NCBI RefSeq assembly: GCF_005876835.1
Contig: NZ_PPSW01000008.1
Coordinates: forward strand, 62,001-126,000
Length of the DNA: 64,000 nucleotides
Source: Pseudoalteromonas phenolica
GTDB taxonomy: Bacteria > Pseudomonadota > Gammaproteobacteria > Enterobacterales > Alteromonadaceae
Direction: 5' to 3'
Shown here: piece after piece, positions 1 to 9,726 of the stretch
Numbering within the stretch: the first letter of the stretch is position 1
How the letters are laid out: every line of letters starts with the position of its first letter
The notes under the pieces: model-generated
Databases searched by the model: none
Told to the model about the DNA's origin: nothing
The model's input: the letters and a program-made list of their open reading frames with translations, nothing else
Translations under genes and position numbers: made by a program

Positions 1-584
1 GGTACAGGTGCCTTGGTTTGGATCGCGCTTATTGATGTAACCTGACAATAAGCAGCGACCAGAGTAGGCCATGCATAATGCACCGTGAACGAATACTTCT
101 AGTTCGGTTTGTGGGCACAGCTCACGAATTTCAGCGATCTCTTCAAGCGATAATTCGCGCGATAAAATTACCCGCTCAATACCTTGTTTCGCCCAAAACT
201 GAACAGAAGCATAGTTAACCGCATTGGCTTGCACTGAAAGGTGAATCGGCATATCAGGCCACTTATCACGCACTAGCATGATTAAACCCGGATCAGACAT
301 AATGAGCGCATCGGGCTTCATGGCAATGACAGGCTCAATGTCTTTTAAGTAGGTTTGTACTTTTTTATTGTGTGGCGCGATGTTTGAAACCACATAGAGC
401 TTTTTATTGAGTGCATGGGCTTCGTTAATCCCCAATTCTAAATTGGCTAAATCAAATTCATTGTTACGCACGCGTAAGCTGTAACGTGGTTGGCCTGCAT
501 ACACGGCATCGGCACCATATGCGAATGCATAACGCATATTTTTTAAACTACCTGCAGGGGATAAAAGCTCTGGAACAAACATAG
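1..584 (-). CDS. trhP: Peptidase U32-family tRNA hydroxylation protein, 5' part only
   Basis: This is the N-terminal ~194 residues of a U32 peptidase-like protein of the YegQ/TrhP type, cut by the left window edge. The reading frame stays open from the ATG at 584 (MFVPELLSPAGS) to position 1. The U32 signature is present near the cut end (EVFVHGALCMAYSGRCLLS). In E. coli TrhP (YegQ) is needed for prephenate-dependent 5-hydroxyuridine formation at wobble uridine 34 of tRNAs; despite the name it is not known to act as a protease. A paralogous U32 protein (RlhA or UbiU/UbiV) is less likely because of the long match to the YegQ N-terminus, but the missing C-terminus prevents a firm choice. It is divergent from ndk. 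Confidence 0.8.
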
Positions 585-644
585 TAAAAACCTCTTACAT
601 TGAACTGAGTGCTGGTCAGCTGTTTCGGTCAAAAGTGACGGTAA

Positions 645-660
645 AATTTCAGGTGAAATT
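645..660. promoter_or_regulatory. 16-bp palindrome upstream of trhP
   Basis: AATTTCA-GG-TGAAATT has perfect 7-bp arms around a 2-bp centre, 61 bp upstream of the trhP start. This is typical operator geometry, but no regulator can be named. Confidence 0.3.
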
Positions 661-772
661 AAAAAGCGGCGCAGTATAAAGGTTAATGAAATTGTCATGT
701 TTGACGCAGATCATGGTTTTTCGCTGAAATCTGATCTATTCGAAATTTTTAAAGGATCAAGATCTAGTAGGT

Positions 773-796
773 TTTTAGCGCTAAAACGCGTATAAT
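773..796 (+). promoter_or_regulatory. ndk promoter -10 box with overlapping perfect palindrome
   Basis: A consensus TATAAT lies at 791-796, 44 bp before the ndk start. Just upstream, 773-786 is a perfect 14-bp palindrome (TTTTAGCGCTAAAA) filling the -35/-10 spacer region, where a bound protein would block RNA polymerase. No good -35 hexamer is visible. Confidence 0.5.
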
Positions 797-839
797 TCGC
801 GCCCGTTAATATTCAACAATTATTATTGGAGCTAAGAAG

Positions 840-1271
840 ATGGCTTTAGAGCGTACTTTTTCAATCATCAAGCCTGATGCGGTAGCTAAAAACCACATCG
901 GTGCAATCTACAACCGTTTCGAATCTGCTGGTCTTAAGATCGTTGCTTCTAAAATGGTTCACCTTTCTCAAGAGAAAGCTGAAGGTTTCTACGCAGAGCA
1001 CAAAGAGCGTCCTTTCTTTGGTGCACTAGTTTCTTTCATGACTTCTGGTCCAGTAATGGTTCAAGTTCTTGAAGGTGAAAACGCAGTTCTTAAGAACCGT
1101 GAAATTATGGGTGCTACTAACCCTGCAGAAGCACTAGCTGGTACTTTACGTGCTGACTACGCTGACAGCATCGACGAGAACGCGGTACACGGTTCTGACG
1201 CACCTGAGTCAGCTGCTCGCGAAATCGCTTACTTCTTCGCTGAAGAAGAAATCTGTCCTCGTACTCGCTAA
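840..1271 (+). CDS. ndk: Nucleoside diphosphate kinase
   Basis: This cytosolic enzyme passes the gamma phosphate of ATP to nucleoside diphosphates through a phosphohistidine, balancing NTP and dNTP pools. The 143 residues are the usual bacterial length. The N-terminal [12 protein letters not shown] and the active-site loop with His117 ([12 protein letters not shown]) are intact. The ATG is preceded by a GGAG sequence at a suitable distance. It appears to be a single-gene unit, with its own promoter (TATAAT at 791) and a hairpin terminator right after the stop. Its codons are strongly biased to those of highly expressed genes. Confidence 0.97.
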   Translation: MALERTFSIIKPDAVAKNHIGAIYNRFESAGLKIVASKMVHLSQEKAEGFYAEHKERPFFGALVSFMTSGPVMVQVLEGENAVLKNREIMGATNPAEALAGTLRADYADSIDENAVHGSDAPESAAREIAYFFAEEEICPRTR

Positions 1272-1292
1272 TCGCGAATCGAGCAGAGTAAA

Positions 1293-1315
1293 GAAGGGCT
1301 CTCGGGCCCTTTTTT
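1293..1315 (+). terminator. Rho-independent terminator of ndk
   Basis: The stem AAGGGC / GCCCTT with a 6-nt loop is followed by a run of T, about 20 bp after the ndk stop. Confidence 0.85.
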
Positions 1316-1452
1316 AGTCCTTGCTGCTTTTGCAAAGTCAGTTTTAATAACTATTTTTGCAAAATCATCAACAATGTTTGAGTGTGTTGGTTGGTTTTTA
1401 TACAATACGTCGTCTTTTTAATTTCGTACCGTCACTTTATCGAGGTTGCTTC

Positions 1453-2586
1453 ATGGCCACTACAGAGAAAAAAATTAATTTACTTGATTTGAATCGCGAG
1501 GGGATGCGTGAGTTGTTCGCTACATTTGGCGAAAAACCGTTCCGCGCTGATCAGGTAATGAAGTGGATTTATCACTTCGGCATCGATAACTTCGACGATA
1601 TGAGCAACATCAATAAAAAGCTACGTGCTAAGTTACAAGCACAGTGCGAAATTAAAGCGCCTGAAATTTCAGTTAAGCAAGTTGCCAGTGATGGCACCAT
1701 TAAATACGCAATGATCTTAGAAGGCGGCCAAGAAGTAGAAACTGTTTGGATCCCAGAAAAAGACCGCGCAACACTGTGTGTCTCTTCACAAGTGGGCTGT
1801 GCACTTGAGTGTACATTTTGCTCAACTGCGCAGCAGGGCTTCAACCGTAACTTAAAAGTATCTGAGATCATCGGTCAGGTATGGCGAGTGGCGACAGATA
1901 TTGGCCTACACAATGGTGACAGCACTAAGCGCCCGATCACTAACGTGGTTATGATGGGGATGGGTGAGCCATTACTTAACATCAACAATGTCGTTCCTGC
2001 GATGGAACTGATGATGGATGACTGGGCGTTTGGTTTATCTAAGCGTCGTGTAACACTCAGTACTTCAGGCGTTGTGCCTGCGCTTGATATTCTTAAAGAG
2101 AAAATTGACGTGGCACTAGCTATTTCTCTTCACGCGCCAACCAATGACCTACGTGATGTGTTAGTACCAATTAATAAAAAGTACCCAATTGAAGAGTTCT
2201 TAGCGGCATGTCGTCGTTATATTGATGGTTCAAAAGCCAATAAAGACATCACCATCGAGTACGTTATGCTACAAGGCGTAAACGACAGTACAGATCAAGC
2301 GCATGAGCTGGTTAAAGTACTAAAAGGTACACCGTCTAAGATTAACCTGATCCCATTCAACCCATTCCCGGGTAATGAATATGGTCGTTCAAGCAACAGC
2401 CGTATCGATCGCTTCTCAAAAGTACTCCAGGCCGCTGGTTTAACTTGTATTGTTCGTCGTACCCGTGGTGATGATATTGATGCAGCTTGTGGCCAGCTAG
2501 TTGGCGATGTAGTTGACCGTACCAAACGTATTATGAAAAAACAGCAGCGCGAAGATAACGCCATTGCTGTGAATGTGAGTAATTAA
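1453..2586 (+). CDS. rlmN: Dual-specificity 23S rRNA/tRNA adenine-C2 methyltransferase (radical SAM)
   Basis: RlmN makes 2-methyladenosine at A2503 of 23S rRNA and A37 of some tRNAs. The 377-residue protein starts at the ATG at 1453 (MATTEKK), with a GAGG just upstream; an upstream in-frame start at 1357 would add 32 residues unlike the family. The radical-SAM 4Fe-4S cluster cysteines are C116, C120 and C123 (CALECTFC). The SAM-binding MGMGEPLLN and a late cysteine in AACGQL, as expected for the methylated catalytic Cys, are also visible. The stop codon sits inside the left terminal inverted repeat of a dispersed repeat (2583-2677). rlmN-pilF-rodZ-ispG-hisS is the standard gammaproteobacterial order. 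Confidence 0.96.
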   Translation: MATTEKKINLLDLNREGMRELFATFGEKPFRADQVMKWIYHFGIDNFDDMSNINKKLRAKLQAQCEIKAPEISVKQVASDGTIKYAMILEGGQEVETVWIPEKDRATLCVSSQVGCALECTFCSTAQQGFNRNLKVSEIIGQVWRVATDIGLHNGDSTKRPITNVVMMGMGEPLLNINNVVPAMELMMDDWAFGLSKRRVTLSTSGVVPALDILKEKIDVALAISLHAPTNDLRDVLVPINKKYPIEEFLAACRRYIDGSKANKDITIEYVMLQGVNDSTDQAHELVKVLKGTPSKINLIPFNPFPGNEYGRSSNSRIDRFSKVLQAAGLTCIVRRTRGDDIDAACGQLVGDVVDRTKRIMKKQQREDNAIAVNVSN

Positions 2587-2677
2587 CCTGAGCGTTGAAA
2601 GTAGCAGCTGCAGACTGAAAAGTTAACCTATTCAATATTAATATGTTGGTAAACCTCTTAACCAAAGCTCAGGTTAA
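2583..2677. repeat. Dispersed MITE/REP-like element, short copy
   Basis: This 95-bp element has perfect 11-bp terminal inverted repeats, TTAACCTGAGC (2583-2593) and GCTCAGGTTAA (2667-2677). Its right two thirds align with the right part of the longer element at 51734-51932, sharing for example GCTGCAGACT, ATTCAATAT and CTCTTAACCA. The left third looks like an internal deletion of that copy. The left end supplies the rlmN stop codon. Confidence 0.75.
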
Positions 2678-2683
2678 AGAACA

Positions 2684-2706
2684 TTCGGCAATCATTTATT
2701 GCTGAA
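2684..2706 (+). other. Hairpin downstream of the rlmN repeat
   Basis: A 9-bp stem (TTCGGCAAT / ATTGCTGAA, with one G-T pair) and a 5-nt loop lie just after the repeat. A poor T run follows, so terminator activity is doubtful. It may be the original rlmN 3' hairpin, pushed away by the inserted repeat. Confidence 0.3.
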
Positions 2707-2786
2707 GTTATTTACATAAAATAGATGAAAGATAGGGGCTTTTAGGTAATATAGGTCCTTATTATTTCATACTATCAAGGTGATAC

Positions 2787-4406
2787 ATGCGTTCTTATTG
2801 GGTAATTCCATTTGCGTTATTAGGCTTAAGTGGCTGTGTAACAGAAACACACAGCGTCACTAAAAATAGCCCTGTGGTGAATTCAGAAATGAATAACCTA
2901 GAAGCAGCAAGAACGCGTATTAGTTTGGCATTAGAATATCTAAAAGCGGGCAATAATACGCAAGCTAAGTTTAATCTTGAGCGTGCAGCTAAATTTGCCC
3001 CTAAATTACCTGAAGTACACTACACGCTGGCTTATTACTTCGAGCAAGTAAAAGAGTTCCAACAGGCTAAAGCGTCTTATCAAACCGCACTCAAGCTAGT
3101 ACCAAACGATCCAAATACTCTGAACAACTACGGTACGTTTTTATGCCGTATCGGCGAGTACGATGAAGCGAGGGCACAATTATTAAAAGCGATAGATACT
3201 CGCGGCTATTTACGTGTGTCGCAAAGTTATGAAAATTTGGCTTTATGTGCGGTGAAGCAAGATAAGTTTGAGTTAGCCCTCGATTATTTAAATAGTGCAG
3301 TTCAACACGATGGCCAGAGTAAAAGTGCTTTAATTTCTCTAGCAGGTTTATATTATGCCAAGAGTGACTTGCATCAGGCATTGCGTGTGTTAGAACGTTA
3401 CACTGAAAATGGCTTCATTTCATCGCGCAGTTTGTTTTTAGAGTACTTGCTACATCAAGAGATGGGGCATTTAGAACAGTCTCAGAAAATCGCCACAACC
3501 TTAGTGCAGACTTATCCGCAATCTTATCAAGCGCAAGCGATTATTAAAGAAGAATACAACAATAGCGAATTTGATGCATTGCGTGAGCAATATAGAAAAG
3601 CCAAGGTGGCAGAAATCACTGAGCAGTCACCGACGGTTTATAACGCTCAGCCTAAGATAAAAATTACCCGCAAGAAAGCCCCTAAACGAGAAAGTAATCA
3701 CAATAGTGAAATAGCTCAGCCTACTGCTGTCATAAGCACAAATAGAACAACTACAAGTGAGGCCGTGTCATTGCGTGGCGGTTTACAAACCGCTTCAGTG
3801 GTTAAACTGCAATCTCAGTCAAATCAGCCTACAAACACGACAAACGCCCCTGTGGTTGAAGAGAAAAACCAAGCGACTACTCAGCTTATTGAAACGCCAA
3901 AAAATCAAGTTAGAGTGGTGTCTTTTGGTGAGAAAGCAGCGGTGCAACCAGCCCAAGGTCAAGTGCAGTTCTATCAGCCAGATCCAAGTCAGGTTAGGTT
4001 CAGAGAAATAGCAGAGAATAATGCCCCAGTTCTTACAGCTAAACCTTTATCAGTTGATGCACCTTTGTTAAATCCAGAAGTGAATCTACCAAATGTGCCA
4101 GTGCATAAAGTTGGGTTGGGTGAAAACTTATTTAGTTTATCGGTTAAATATGATGTCAAAATGGCAAGTCTGTTAAAATGGAACAAGCTGAAAGAATCAG
4201 ACCGTTTACAGATTGGTCAGCAGGTATATTTAAATAATCCGCTTACCACCCACGTCATTCGAGATGGGGATAGCTTGTATAATATCGCCACCGATTACCA
4301 ATTACAGATTGGTGACTTGATGCGATGGAACAAATTAACACCAGACGTTGAACTAGCGGCTGGACATAGTTTACTGATTGTAGATCCGAGTAGTTATACT
4401 TTATGA
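2787..4406 (+). CDS. pilW: PilF/PilW-like type IV pilus biogenesis lipoprotein with two C-terminal LysM domains
   Basis: The protein has a lipoprotein signal peptide with lipobox LSGC (Cys17) and TPR repeats over about residues 40-250, as in PilF/PilW. That family is the outer-membrane pilotin for the PilQ secretin ring. A Gln/Thr/Lys-rich linker (about 280-430) then leads to two LysM-like peptidoglycan-binding modules (about 437-485 and 486-539). At 539 residues it is twice the normal PilF length (about 250). The location between rlmN and rodZ is the conserved pilF position, supporting the call. The ATG has AAGGTG just upstream. The end overlaps rodZ by 4 nt (ATGA), implying translational coupling. 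The LysM tail should anchor it to the cell wall; that is inference. Confidence 0.85.
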   Translation: MRSYWVIPFALLGLSGCVTETHSVTKNSPVVNSEMNNLEAARTRISLALEYLKAGNNTQAKFNLERAAKFAPKLPEVHYTLAYYFEQVKEFQQAKASYQTALKLVPNDPNTLNNYGTFLCRIGEYDEARAQLLKAIDTRGYLRVSQSYENLALCAVKQDKFELALDYLNSAVQHDGQSKSALISLAGLYYAKSDLHQALRVLERYTENGFISSRSLFLEYLLHQEMGHLEQSQKIATTLVQTYPQSYQAQAIIKEEYNNSEFDALREQYRKAKVAEITEQSPTVYNAQPKIKITRKKAPKRESNHNSEIAQPTAVISTNRTTTSEAVSLRGGLQTASVVKLQSQSNQPTNTTNAPVVEEKNQATTQLIETPKNQVRVVSFGEKAAVQPAQGQVQFYQPDPSQVRFREIAENNAPVLTAKPLSVDAPLLNPEVNLPNVPVHKVGLGENLFSLSVKYDVKMASLLKWNKLKESDRLQIGQQVYLNNPLTTHVIRDGDSLYNIATDYQLQIGDLMRWNKLTPDVELAAGHSLLIVDPSSYTL

Positions 4407-5275
4407 ATGAAATGAGCCCAGAATCAACTGAGCAACAAGCGTCTTTGGGGCAAGTACTAGCAAGCGCAAGAAAAGATGCGAATTTAACCATTGAAGCCGT
4501 GGCGGATAGGTTAAAGCTAAGCCCAAAGCATATCACCAAACTTGAGCAAGATGATTATACGTCACTTGGTCCAATCACCTTCGTTAAAGGCTACATCAAG
4601 GCTTACTGTACGCTATTGCAATTAGATCAAGCGCAAACTTTGGCACTGTTTCAGGCACCTGAAAGCGTGGCTGAAAATAAAAGTATGCAAAGCTTTTCAC
4701 GTCGCACAGAAAAAGAGGCCAATGATAGCCGTTTAATGCTCGTTAGCTATGTGATCTTGGCCATAGTGTTAGGATCGTCAGGTTTTATGTATTGGCAAAC
4801 CACATCGAATGAAAATGATGTTATCGTGCCTGAAGTACAGAGCGCTGTACCTGAAAGCGAAGCGCCGGTTACAGAAAACAGCGAAGAAAGCGATGCGCCT
4901 TCTGATGTTGTATTAATCGCTGAGGATGCGGTTGAGCCTGCCATGGAAAAAGCCGAATCTGACAAACCAGTTTTAGATGTAGTAGAAGCCGAACAAGCAA
5001 CAGTCGAAGAGACAAGCAGTACACCAGATTTAAATACGATTGTGATGCATTTCAAAGACGATTCTTGGGTAGAGATCTTTGATGCCTCATCAGAGCGTAT
5101 TGCTTTTGGCGTTAAAAAAGCCGGATACACCATGACAGTGCAGGGCGTTGCACCGTTTTCTGTGGTGTTAGGCCGTCATCAGCAGGTTGATGTAGAGCTA
5201 GATGGTCAATCAGTTGATTTATCATCATTGCCACGCAATCGTTCAGCTAAATTTAAATTACCCTTAACAGAGTAA
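4403..5275 (+). CDS. rodZ: Cell-shape protein RodZ
   Basis: RodZ is a bitopic inner-membrane protein that links the MreB cytoskeleton to the elongation machinery. The 290 residues show a Cro/cI-type helix-turn-helix (about 14-80), one membrane segment (about 111-131), an acidic Glu/Ser/Ala-rich periplasmic linker and a C-terminal DUF4115 beta domain (about 205-290). The start overlaps the stop of the upstream pilus gene. A second in-frame Met at residue 4 is an equally possible start. In this lineage rodZ sits between pilF and ispG, as here. Confidence 0.93.
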   Translation: MNEMSPESTEQQASLGQVLASARKDANLTIEAVADRLKLSPKHITKLEQDDYTSLGPITFVKGYIKAYCTLLQLDQAQTLALFQAPESVAENKSMQSFSRRTEKEANDSRLMLVSYVILAIVLGSSGFMYWQTTSNENDVIVPEVQSAVPESEAPVTENSEESDAPSDVVLIAEDAVEPAMEKAESDKPVLDVVEAEQATVEETSSTPDLNTIVMHFKDDSWVEIFDASSERIAFGVKKAGYTMTVQGVAPFSVVLGRHQQVDVELDGQSVDLSSLPRNRSAKFKLPLTE

Positions 5276-5280
5276 CCGTC

Positions 5281-6399
5281 ATGTTTTCAGAATCTCCAAT
5301 TAAACGTAGAAAGTCGACCCGTATTTATGTAGGTGACGTGCCTATTGGTGATGGCGCACCAATTGCCGTACAGTCAATGACGAACACCAATACCATGGAC
5401 ATCGATGCGACCGTTGCGCAGATCCGCGCCATTCAAGATGCTGGAGCAGATATCGTTCGTGTATCAGTGCCAACTATGGATGCAGCCGAAGCTTTCAAGA
5501 GCATTAAAGAGCAAGTTGATATTCCACTTGTTACCGATATTCACTTTGACTACCGTATCGCACTAAAAGTGGCGCAGTACGGCGCAGATTGTTTACGTAT
5601 TAATCCTGGAAACATTGGCAGTGAAGATCGTATTCGTGCCGTGGTAGATGCTGCGGGTGAACGTAATATTCCAATTCGTATCGGTGTGAATGGCGGCTCT
5701 TTAGAGCGTGATTTACAAGAAAAGTATGGTGAACCAACGCCTGAAGCTTTACTTGAATCAGCGATGCGCCATGTTGAAATCTTACAGCGTTTGAACTTTG
5801 ACCAGTTCAAAGTCTCTGTAAAAGCGTCAGATGTATTCTTAGCGGTTGGTGCGTATCGTTTACTGGCAAAAGAAATTGATCAACCTCTTCACCTTGGTAT
5901 CACAGAGGCGGGCGGCTTCCGCTCTGGCTCAGTTAAATCAGCGGTTGGTCTAGGTATGTTACTAGCTGAAGGTATCGGTGATACCCTTCGTGTCTCGTTA
6001 GCAGCCGATCCGGTACAAGAGATCAAAGTGGGCTTTGATATTTTAAAATCACTGCGTATTCGTTCTCGTGGTATCAACTTTATTGCCTGCCCGAGCTGCT
6101 CTCGTCAAGAATTCGATGTGGTCAACACCATGAATCAACTTGAAGAGCGCCTTGAAGACATCATTGAGCCAATTTCAGTGTCAGTGATTGGCTGTGTTGT
6201 GAATGGCCCTGGTGAAGCACTGATCAGTGACATCGGTCTTGCTGGTGCAAACCGCCGTTCTGGTTTGTATATCAATGGTGAGCGTCAAAAGATGCGTATT
6301 GATAACGACAATATCGTCGAGCAGCTTGAAGAGCAGGTACGCGATTTCGTTGCTAAGAAGCAAGCACAGCCGGCGATAGACATCAAAATCGTCGAATAA
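5281..6399 (+). CDS. ispG: 4-hydroxy-3-methylbut-2-en-1-yl diphosphate synthase
   Basis: IspG catalyses the penultimate step of the MEP isoprenoid pathway, reducing methylerythritol cyclodiphosphate to HMBPP with a 4Fe-4S cluster. At 372 residues it matches the E. coli enzyme almost position for position: cluster cysteines C270, C273 and C305 ([13 protein letters not shown]) and ligand E312 are all present. It starts 5 nt after the rodZ stop, so it is part of the same transcription unit. A strong hairpin follows the gene. Confidence 0.97.
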   Translation: MFSESPIKRRKSTRIYVGDVPIGDGAPIAVQSMTNTNTMDIDATVAQIRAIQDAGADIVRVSVPTMDAAEAFKSIKEQVDIPLVTDIHFDYRIALKVAQYGADCLRINPGNIGSEDRIRAVVDAAGERNIPIRIGVNGGSLERDLQEKYGEPTPEALLESAMRHVEILQRLNFDQFKVSVKASDVFLAVGAYRLLAKEIDQPLHLGITEAGGFRSGSVKSAVGLGMLLAEGIGDTLRVSLAADPVQEIKVGFDILKSLRIRSRGINFIACPSCSRQEFDVVNTMNQLEERLEDIIEPISVSVIGCVVNGPGEALISDIGLAGANRRSGLYINGERQKMRIDNDNIVEQLEEQVRDFVAKKQAQPAIDIKIVE

Positions 6400-6413
6400 T
6401 TTTTAAAAATTAC

Positions 6414-6454
6414 CGACAGAGCAAAGAATATCCTGCAGATCTTTTGCTCTGTCG
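6414..6454 (+). terminator. Hairpin after ispG
   Basis: A long, nearly perfect stem (CGACAGAGCAAA...TTTTGCTCTGTCG) lies 14 bp after ispG. Only an interrupted T tract follows, so termination may be partial. Confidence 0.6.
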
Positions 6455-6482
6455 TTTACGTTTTACGCGAGCTGGGTATAAT
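6455..6482 (+). promoter_or_regulatory. Probable hisS promoter
   Basis: A perfect TATAAT at 6477-6482 has a TTTACG at 6455-6460 (16-bp spacer). It lies between the ispG hairpin and the hisS GTG start, giving a 5' leader of about 70 nt. Confidence 0.6.
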
Positions 6483-6557
6483 ACTTGACTCCTTTACCCA
6501 CAATGCGCACTGTGTGTGGCACTCGCATTTAGCAAATAGATTGATTTAGGATTTTCA

Positions 6558-7835
6558 GTGGCAAAACAAATTCAGGCAGTTCGTGGTATGAACGATTGTC
6601 TGCCAGGTGATACGCAAGTTTGGCAGAAAGTAGAAGCAGTATTACGTGATACGGTGGCGTCTTATGGTTATCAAGAGATCCGTTTCCCAATTGTTGAATC
6701 TACCGACTTATTTAAACGCTCTATTGGTGAAGTAACCGATATCGTTGAAAAAGAAATGTACACCTTTGAAGATCGTAACGGCGATAGCTTAACACTGCGC
6801 CCTGAAGGTACGGCAGTGTGTGTACGTGCGGGTAACCAAGGCGGCTTATTGTATAACCAAGAGCAGCGTCTTTGGTACATGGGTCCTATGTTCCGTCACG
6901 AGCGTCCACAAAAAGGTCGTTACCGTCAATTCCACCAATTTGGCCTTGAAGCGTTTGGTATTGCGACTGCTGATATCGATGCTGAAGTGATTTTACTTAC
7001 TGCGCGCTTGTGGAAAGCATTTGGTATTTCAGATCATGTTCGTCTCGAGCTGAACTCTCTAGGTTCAAATGAAGCGCGTGCAGAGTACCGTGATGCACTG
7101 GTGGCGTTTTTAGAGCAGCACATCGATAAATTAGACGAAGACTCTAAGCGTCGTATGTACTCAAATCCACTGCGTGTGCTAGACAGCAAAAATCCAGATG
7201 TACAGGCTATCTTAGTAGATGCGCCTAAGCTATCTGAGCACTTAGATGAAGAATCAAAAGCACATTTTGCAAATTTATGTGAACGTTTAGACGCAGCAGG
7301 CGTCGAATACCAAGTTAATGAAAAGCTAGTACGTGGCTTAGACTACTACAACCGCACTGTATTTGAGTGGGTAACGGAAAGTCTAGGTGCACAAGGCACG
7401 GTATGTGCTGGTGGTCGTTACGACGGCCTGGTTGAACAGCTAGGTGGTAAAGCAACCCCAGCGGTTGGTTTTGCAATGGGTATGGAACGTTTAGTTCTAT
7501 TACTTCAAGCGTTAGAAAGCGTGGGTGAAATTCGCCGTAATGCAGACGTGTATGTTGCAGCTATGGGCGATGCCGCAAGTATTCAAGCGCCAGTGATTGC
7601 AGAGCAATTACGTTCAGATGTTACAGGCCTACGAGTGCAAGTGCACTGTGGTGGCGGTAACTTCAAGAAACAATTAAAACGTGCAGATAAGAGCGACGCG
7701 CTAGTTGCGCTAATTTTAGGTGAAAGCGAACTTGCTGAAGGCAAGGTAACCGTGAAATATCTGCGAGAAGAAAAAGAACAAGTCACAGTGAGCCTAGAAG
7801 AGGTAAAAACACTGTTAGCAGACTTAGCAGTATAA
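6558..7835 (+). CDS. hisS: Histidine--tRNA ligase
   Basis: This class II aminoacyl-tRNA synthetase charges tRNA-His. The 425 residues are typical. Visible motifs include the histidine-binding [12 protein letters not shown], the motif-2 region [19 protein letters not shown] and the C-terminal anticodon-binding domain (about 330-425). The start is GTG at 6558 ([13 protein letters not shown]), which fits the family N-terminus; no upstream ATG fits. It begins the hisS-yfgM-bamB unit with its own promoter. Confidence 0.97.
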   Translation: MAKQIQAVRGMNDCLPGDTQVWQKVEAVLRDTVASYGYQEIRFPIVESTDLFKRSIGEVTDIVEKEMYTFEDRNGDSLTLRPEGTAVCVRAGNQGGLLYNQEQRLWYMGPMFRHERPQKGRYRQFHQFGLEAFGIATADIDAEVILLTARLWKAFGISDHVRLELNSLGSNEARAEYRDALVAFLEQHIDKLDEDSKRRMYSNPLRVLDSKNPDVQAILVDAPKLSEHLDEESKAHFANLCERLDAAGVEYQVNEKLVRGLDYYNRTVFEWVTESLGAQGTVCAGGRYDGLVEQLGGKATPAVGFAMGMERLVLLLQALESVGEIRRNADVYVAAMGDAASIQAPVIAEQLRSDVTGLRVQVHCGGGNFKKQLKRADKSDALVALILGESELAEGKVTVKYLREEKEQVTVSLEEVKTLLADLAV

Positions 7836-7844
7836 GAGGACTGT

Positions 7845-8465
7845 ATGGAAATTTACTCAACAGAAGAACAACAAGCAGAAGCAATAAAACGATTTTTCCG
7901 TGAAAACGGCGTTTCACTTGCGTTAGGTATCGTCATTGGTCTTGGTGGCTTATACGGTTGGAAATATTATAACCAAAGCAAGATCACCTCTGCTGAAGCT
8001 GCTTCAAACGCTTACAACGAGTTAGTTGAAGGTGGTGAAGTTCTGACTAAGTCTGACTCATTCATTACTGAAAATGGTGACTCAAATTATGCGGCGTTGG
8101 CGGCATTTGTTGCGGCTAAAGAAGCGGTTGAAAAGGGAGAGTTTGAAACAGCGGTGACTAAACTAACTTGGTTACAAGACAATGTTCAAAACCCAGAACT
8201 AAAAGCCACTGCCATCTTACGTTTAGCGCGTGTACAAGCACAGCTTACACAATATGATGCGGCGCTAAAAACATTATCACAAACAACACCTGAGGCTTTT
8301 AAAGCACAGGTTGCGGAAGTAAAAGGTGATGTATACCTTGCAAAAGGCGACAAAGACAGCGCTCGCTCTGAATATGAAGCTGCGCTTGCTGAGTCAACAG
8401 AAGGCAATAACAGCCTACTACAGATTAAGTTGGACAATTTAGCCACAGCCCAGCCAGCAGCTTAG
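7845..8465 (+). CDS. yfgM: YfgM, ancillary SecYEG translocon subunit
   Basis: YfgM is an inner-membrane protein bound to the SecYEG translocon and the periplasmic chaperone PpiD. The 206-residue protein has a cytosolic N-terminus, one membrane segment (about residues 22-40, rich in Gly/Leu) and a periplasmic TPR-like helical domain. It begins 10 nt after hisS and ends 12 nt before bamB, the conserved order hisS-yfgM-bamB-der. The AGAGGA sequence before the ATG is a good ribosome-binding site. Confidence 0.92.
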   Translation: MEIYSTEEQQAEAIKRFFRENGVSLALGIVIGLGGLYGWKYYNQSKITSAEAASNAYNELVEGGEVLTKSDSFITENGDSNYAALAAFVAAKEAVEKGEFETAVTKLTWLQDNVQNPELKATAILRLARVQAQLTQYDAALKTLSQTTPEAFKAQVAEVKGDVYLAKGDKDSARSEYEAALAESTEGNNSLLQIKLDNLATAQPAA

Positions 8466-8476
8466 GAGTAGTTCCG

Positions 8477-9652
8477 ATGAAAAAGCTAAGTATGGCCACA
8501 TTGGCGTTGTGTATGGCGTCTTTGCTAGGTTGTTCATCGAACGATGATGAAGAAGAAATTGTTTTACCTGAAATTGTAAACCAATTCGAAACGCAAGTTG
8601 ACTGGACGAACGGTGTGGGTGATGGCGTAGAGCATTACTTCTCTCGTTTAACGCCTGTTGTCTACAAAGACACTGTATTTGTGGCAGCGAGAAATGGTGA
8701 AGTCGAAGCAATTTCAACTGAGTCTGGTAAGACCCTATGGGAAACAGATGTTCGTAAAAACGTCAATTTCTGGCCTTGGGCAGACAACGACAGTGCTAAA
8801 TTGTCGGGCGGTATTTTACAGGCTTATGGCAAACTATACATAGGCTCGGAGCATGGTGAGGTGATTGCACTTGATCGTGAAAGCGGTGAGATCGTTTGGC
8901 GTAAAGCCGTACCGGGTGAAGCATTATCGTCTCCAGCAGCAGGTGATGGTCTTGTTTATGTAAATCTGGGCTCTGGTAAACTATTGGCACTTCACCCAGA
9001 TACAGGCGAAGAGCGCTGGCGCCATGAACAAGAAGTACCTCCATTAACGCTTCGTGGTTTGAGCTCTCCAACCTCTGCAAATGGTGGTGTGTTGTTCGGT
9101 GAAGAAAGCGGTAAGTTAACGGTTTTAATCGCTGAAAATGGTTACTCGGCATGGAGCGCAGAAGTTGCCACTGCAAAAGGTGCCTCTGAATTTGAGCGCT
9201 TAGTGGATGTTGATACTAAACCTATCGTTGTAGGCGCATTTGCTTACGCTATCGCCTATAATGGTAACTTAGCAGCGGTTGATGTACGCAGTGGTAATGT
9301 AGTTTGGAAACGTGAGTACAGCAGTTACCGCGACTTGAGCATTGAAGCCAATGTGATTTATGTCGTCGACAGTGACGGCATTATTTACGCGTTAGACAAA
9401 GACTCAGGTATTGAGCGCTGGAGTCAGTCAGGTCTTCGTGGCTGGTATCTAACAGCACCGGCTGTTGCTGGTAATTATTTAGCTGTAGGTGATCAAGAAG
9501 GTAACTTGCACTGGTTAGATAAGCAAACTGGTGATCTAGTTTCTCGAGAAAGTTTTGATAGCTCAGGCTTTTATGTAGAGCCTGTTGTAGCAGAAGATAA
9601 ATTAATTGTGATAACCCGAGACGGTGAAGTTAGCGCGGTTAAAATTCCATAA
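8477..9652 (+). CDS. bamB: Outer-membrane assembly lipoprotein BamB
   Basis: BamB is the beta-propeller lipoprotein of the BAM complex that inserts outer-membrane proteins. The 391-residue product has a lipobox ending at Cys19 (SLLGC). Repeated PQQ-like blades follow, recognised by W/G-rich motifs such as ESGKTLWETD, TGEERWRHE and SGIERWSQSG. It is preceded by TAGGAG. Its place after yfgM and before der is conserved. A clean terminator follows, so der is probably driven separately. Confidence 0.95.
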   Translation: MKKLSMATLALCMASLLGCSSNDDEEEIVLPEIVNQFETQVDWTNGVGDGVEHYFSRLTPVVYKDTVFVAARNGEVEAISTESGKTLWETDVRKNVNFWPWADNDSAKLSGGILQAYGKLYIGSEHGEVIALDRESGEIVWRKAVPGEALSSPAAGDGLVYVNLGSGKLLALHPDTGEERWRHEQEVPPLTLRGLSSPTSANGGVLFGEESGKLTVLIAENGYSAWSAEVATAKGASEFERLVDVDTKPIVVGAFAYAIAYNGNLAAVDVRSGNVVWKREYSSYRDLSIEANVIYVVDSDGIIYALDKDSGIERWSQSGLRGWYLTAPAVAGNYLAVGDQEGNLHWLDKQTGDLVSRESFDSSGFYVEPVVAEDKLIVITRDGEVSAVKIP

Positions 9653-9678
9653 CCATTAATTTATTAATGCATTTTTTC

Positions 9679-9706
9679 AAGGCTTCGCATTGCGAAGCCT
9701 TTTGTT
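9679..9706 (+). terminator. Rho-independent terminator between bamB and der
   Basis: A perfect 10-bp stem (AAGGCTTCGC / GCGAAGCCTT) with a 4-nt loop is followed by TTTG. Confidence 0.85.
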
Positions 9707-9726
9707 GTTTATTGATGAGGTAGTCT

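Noticed and set aside
1117..1335. Antisense frames over ndk and other core genes
   Set aside because: They are shadows of real genes caused by biased codon use; none has a start signal or family match.
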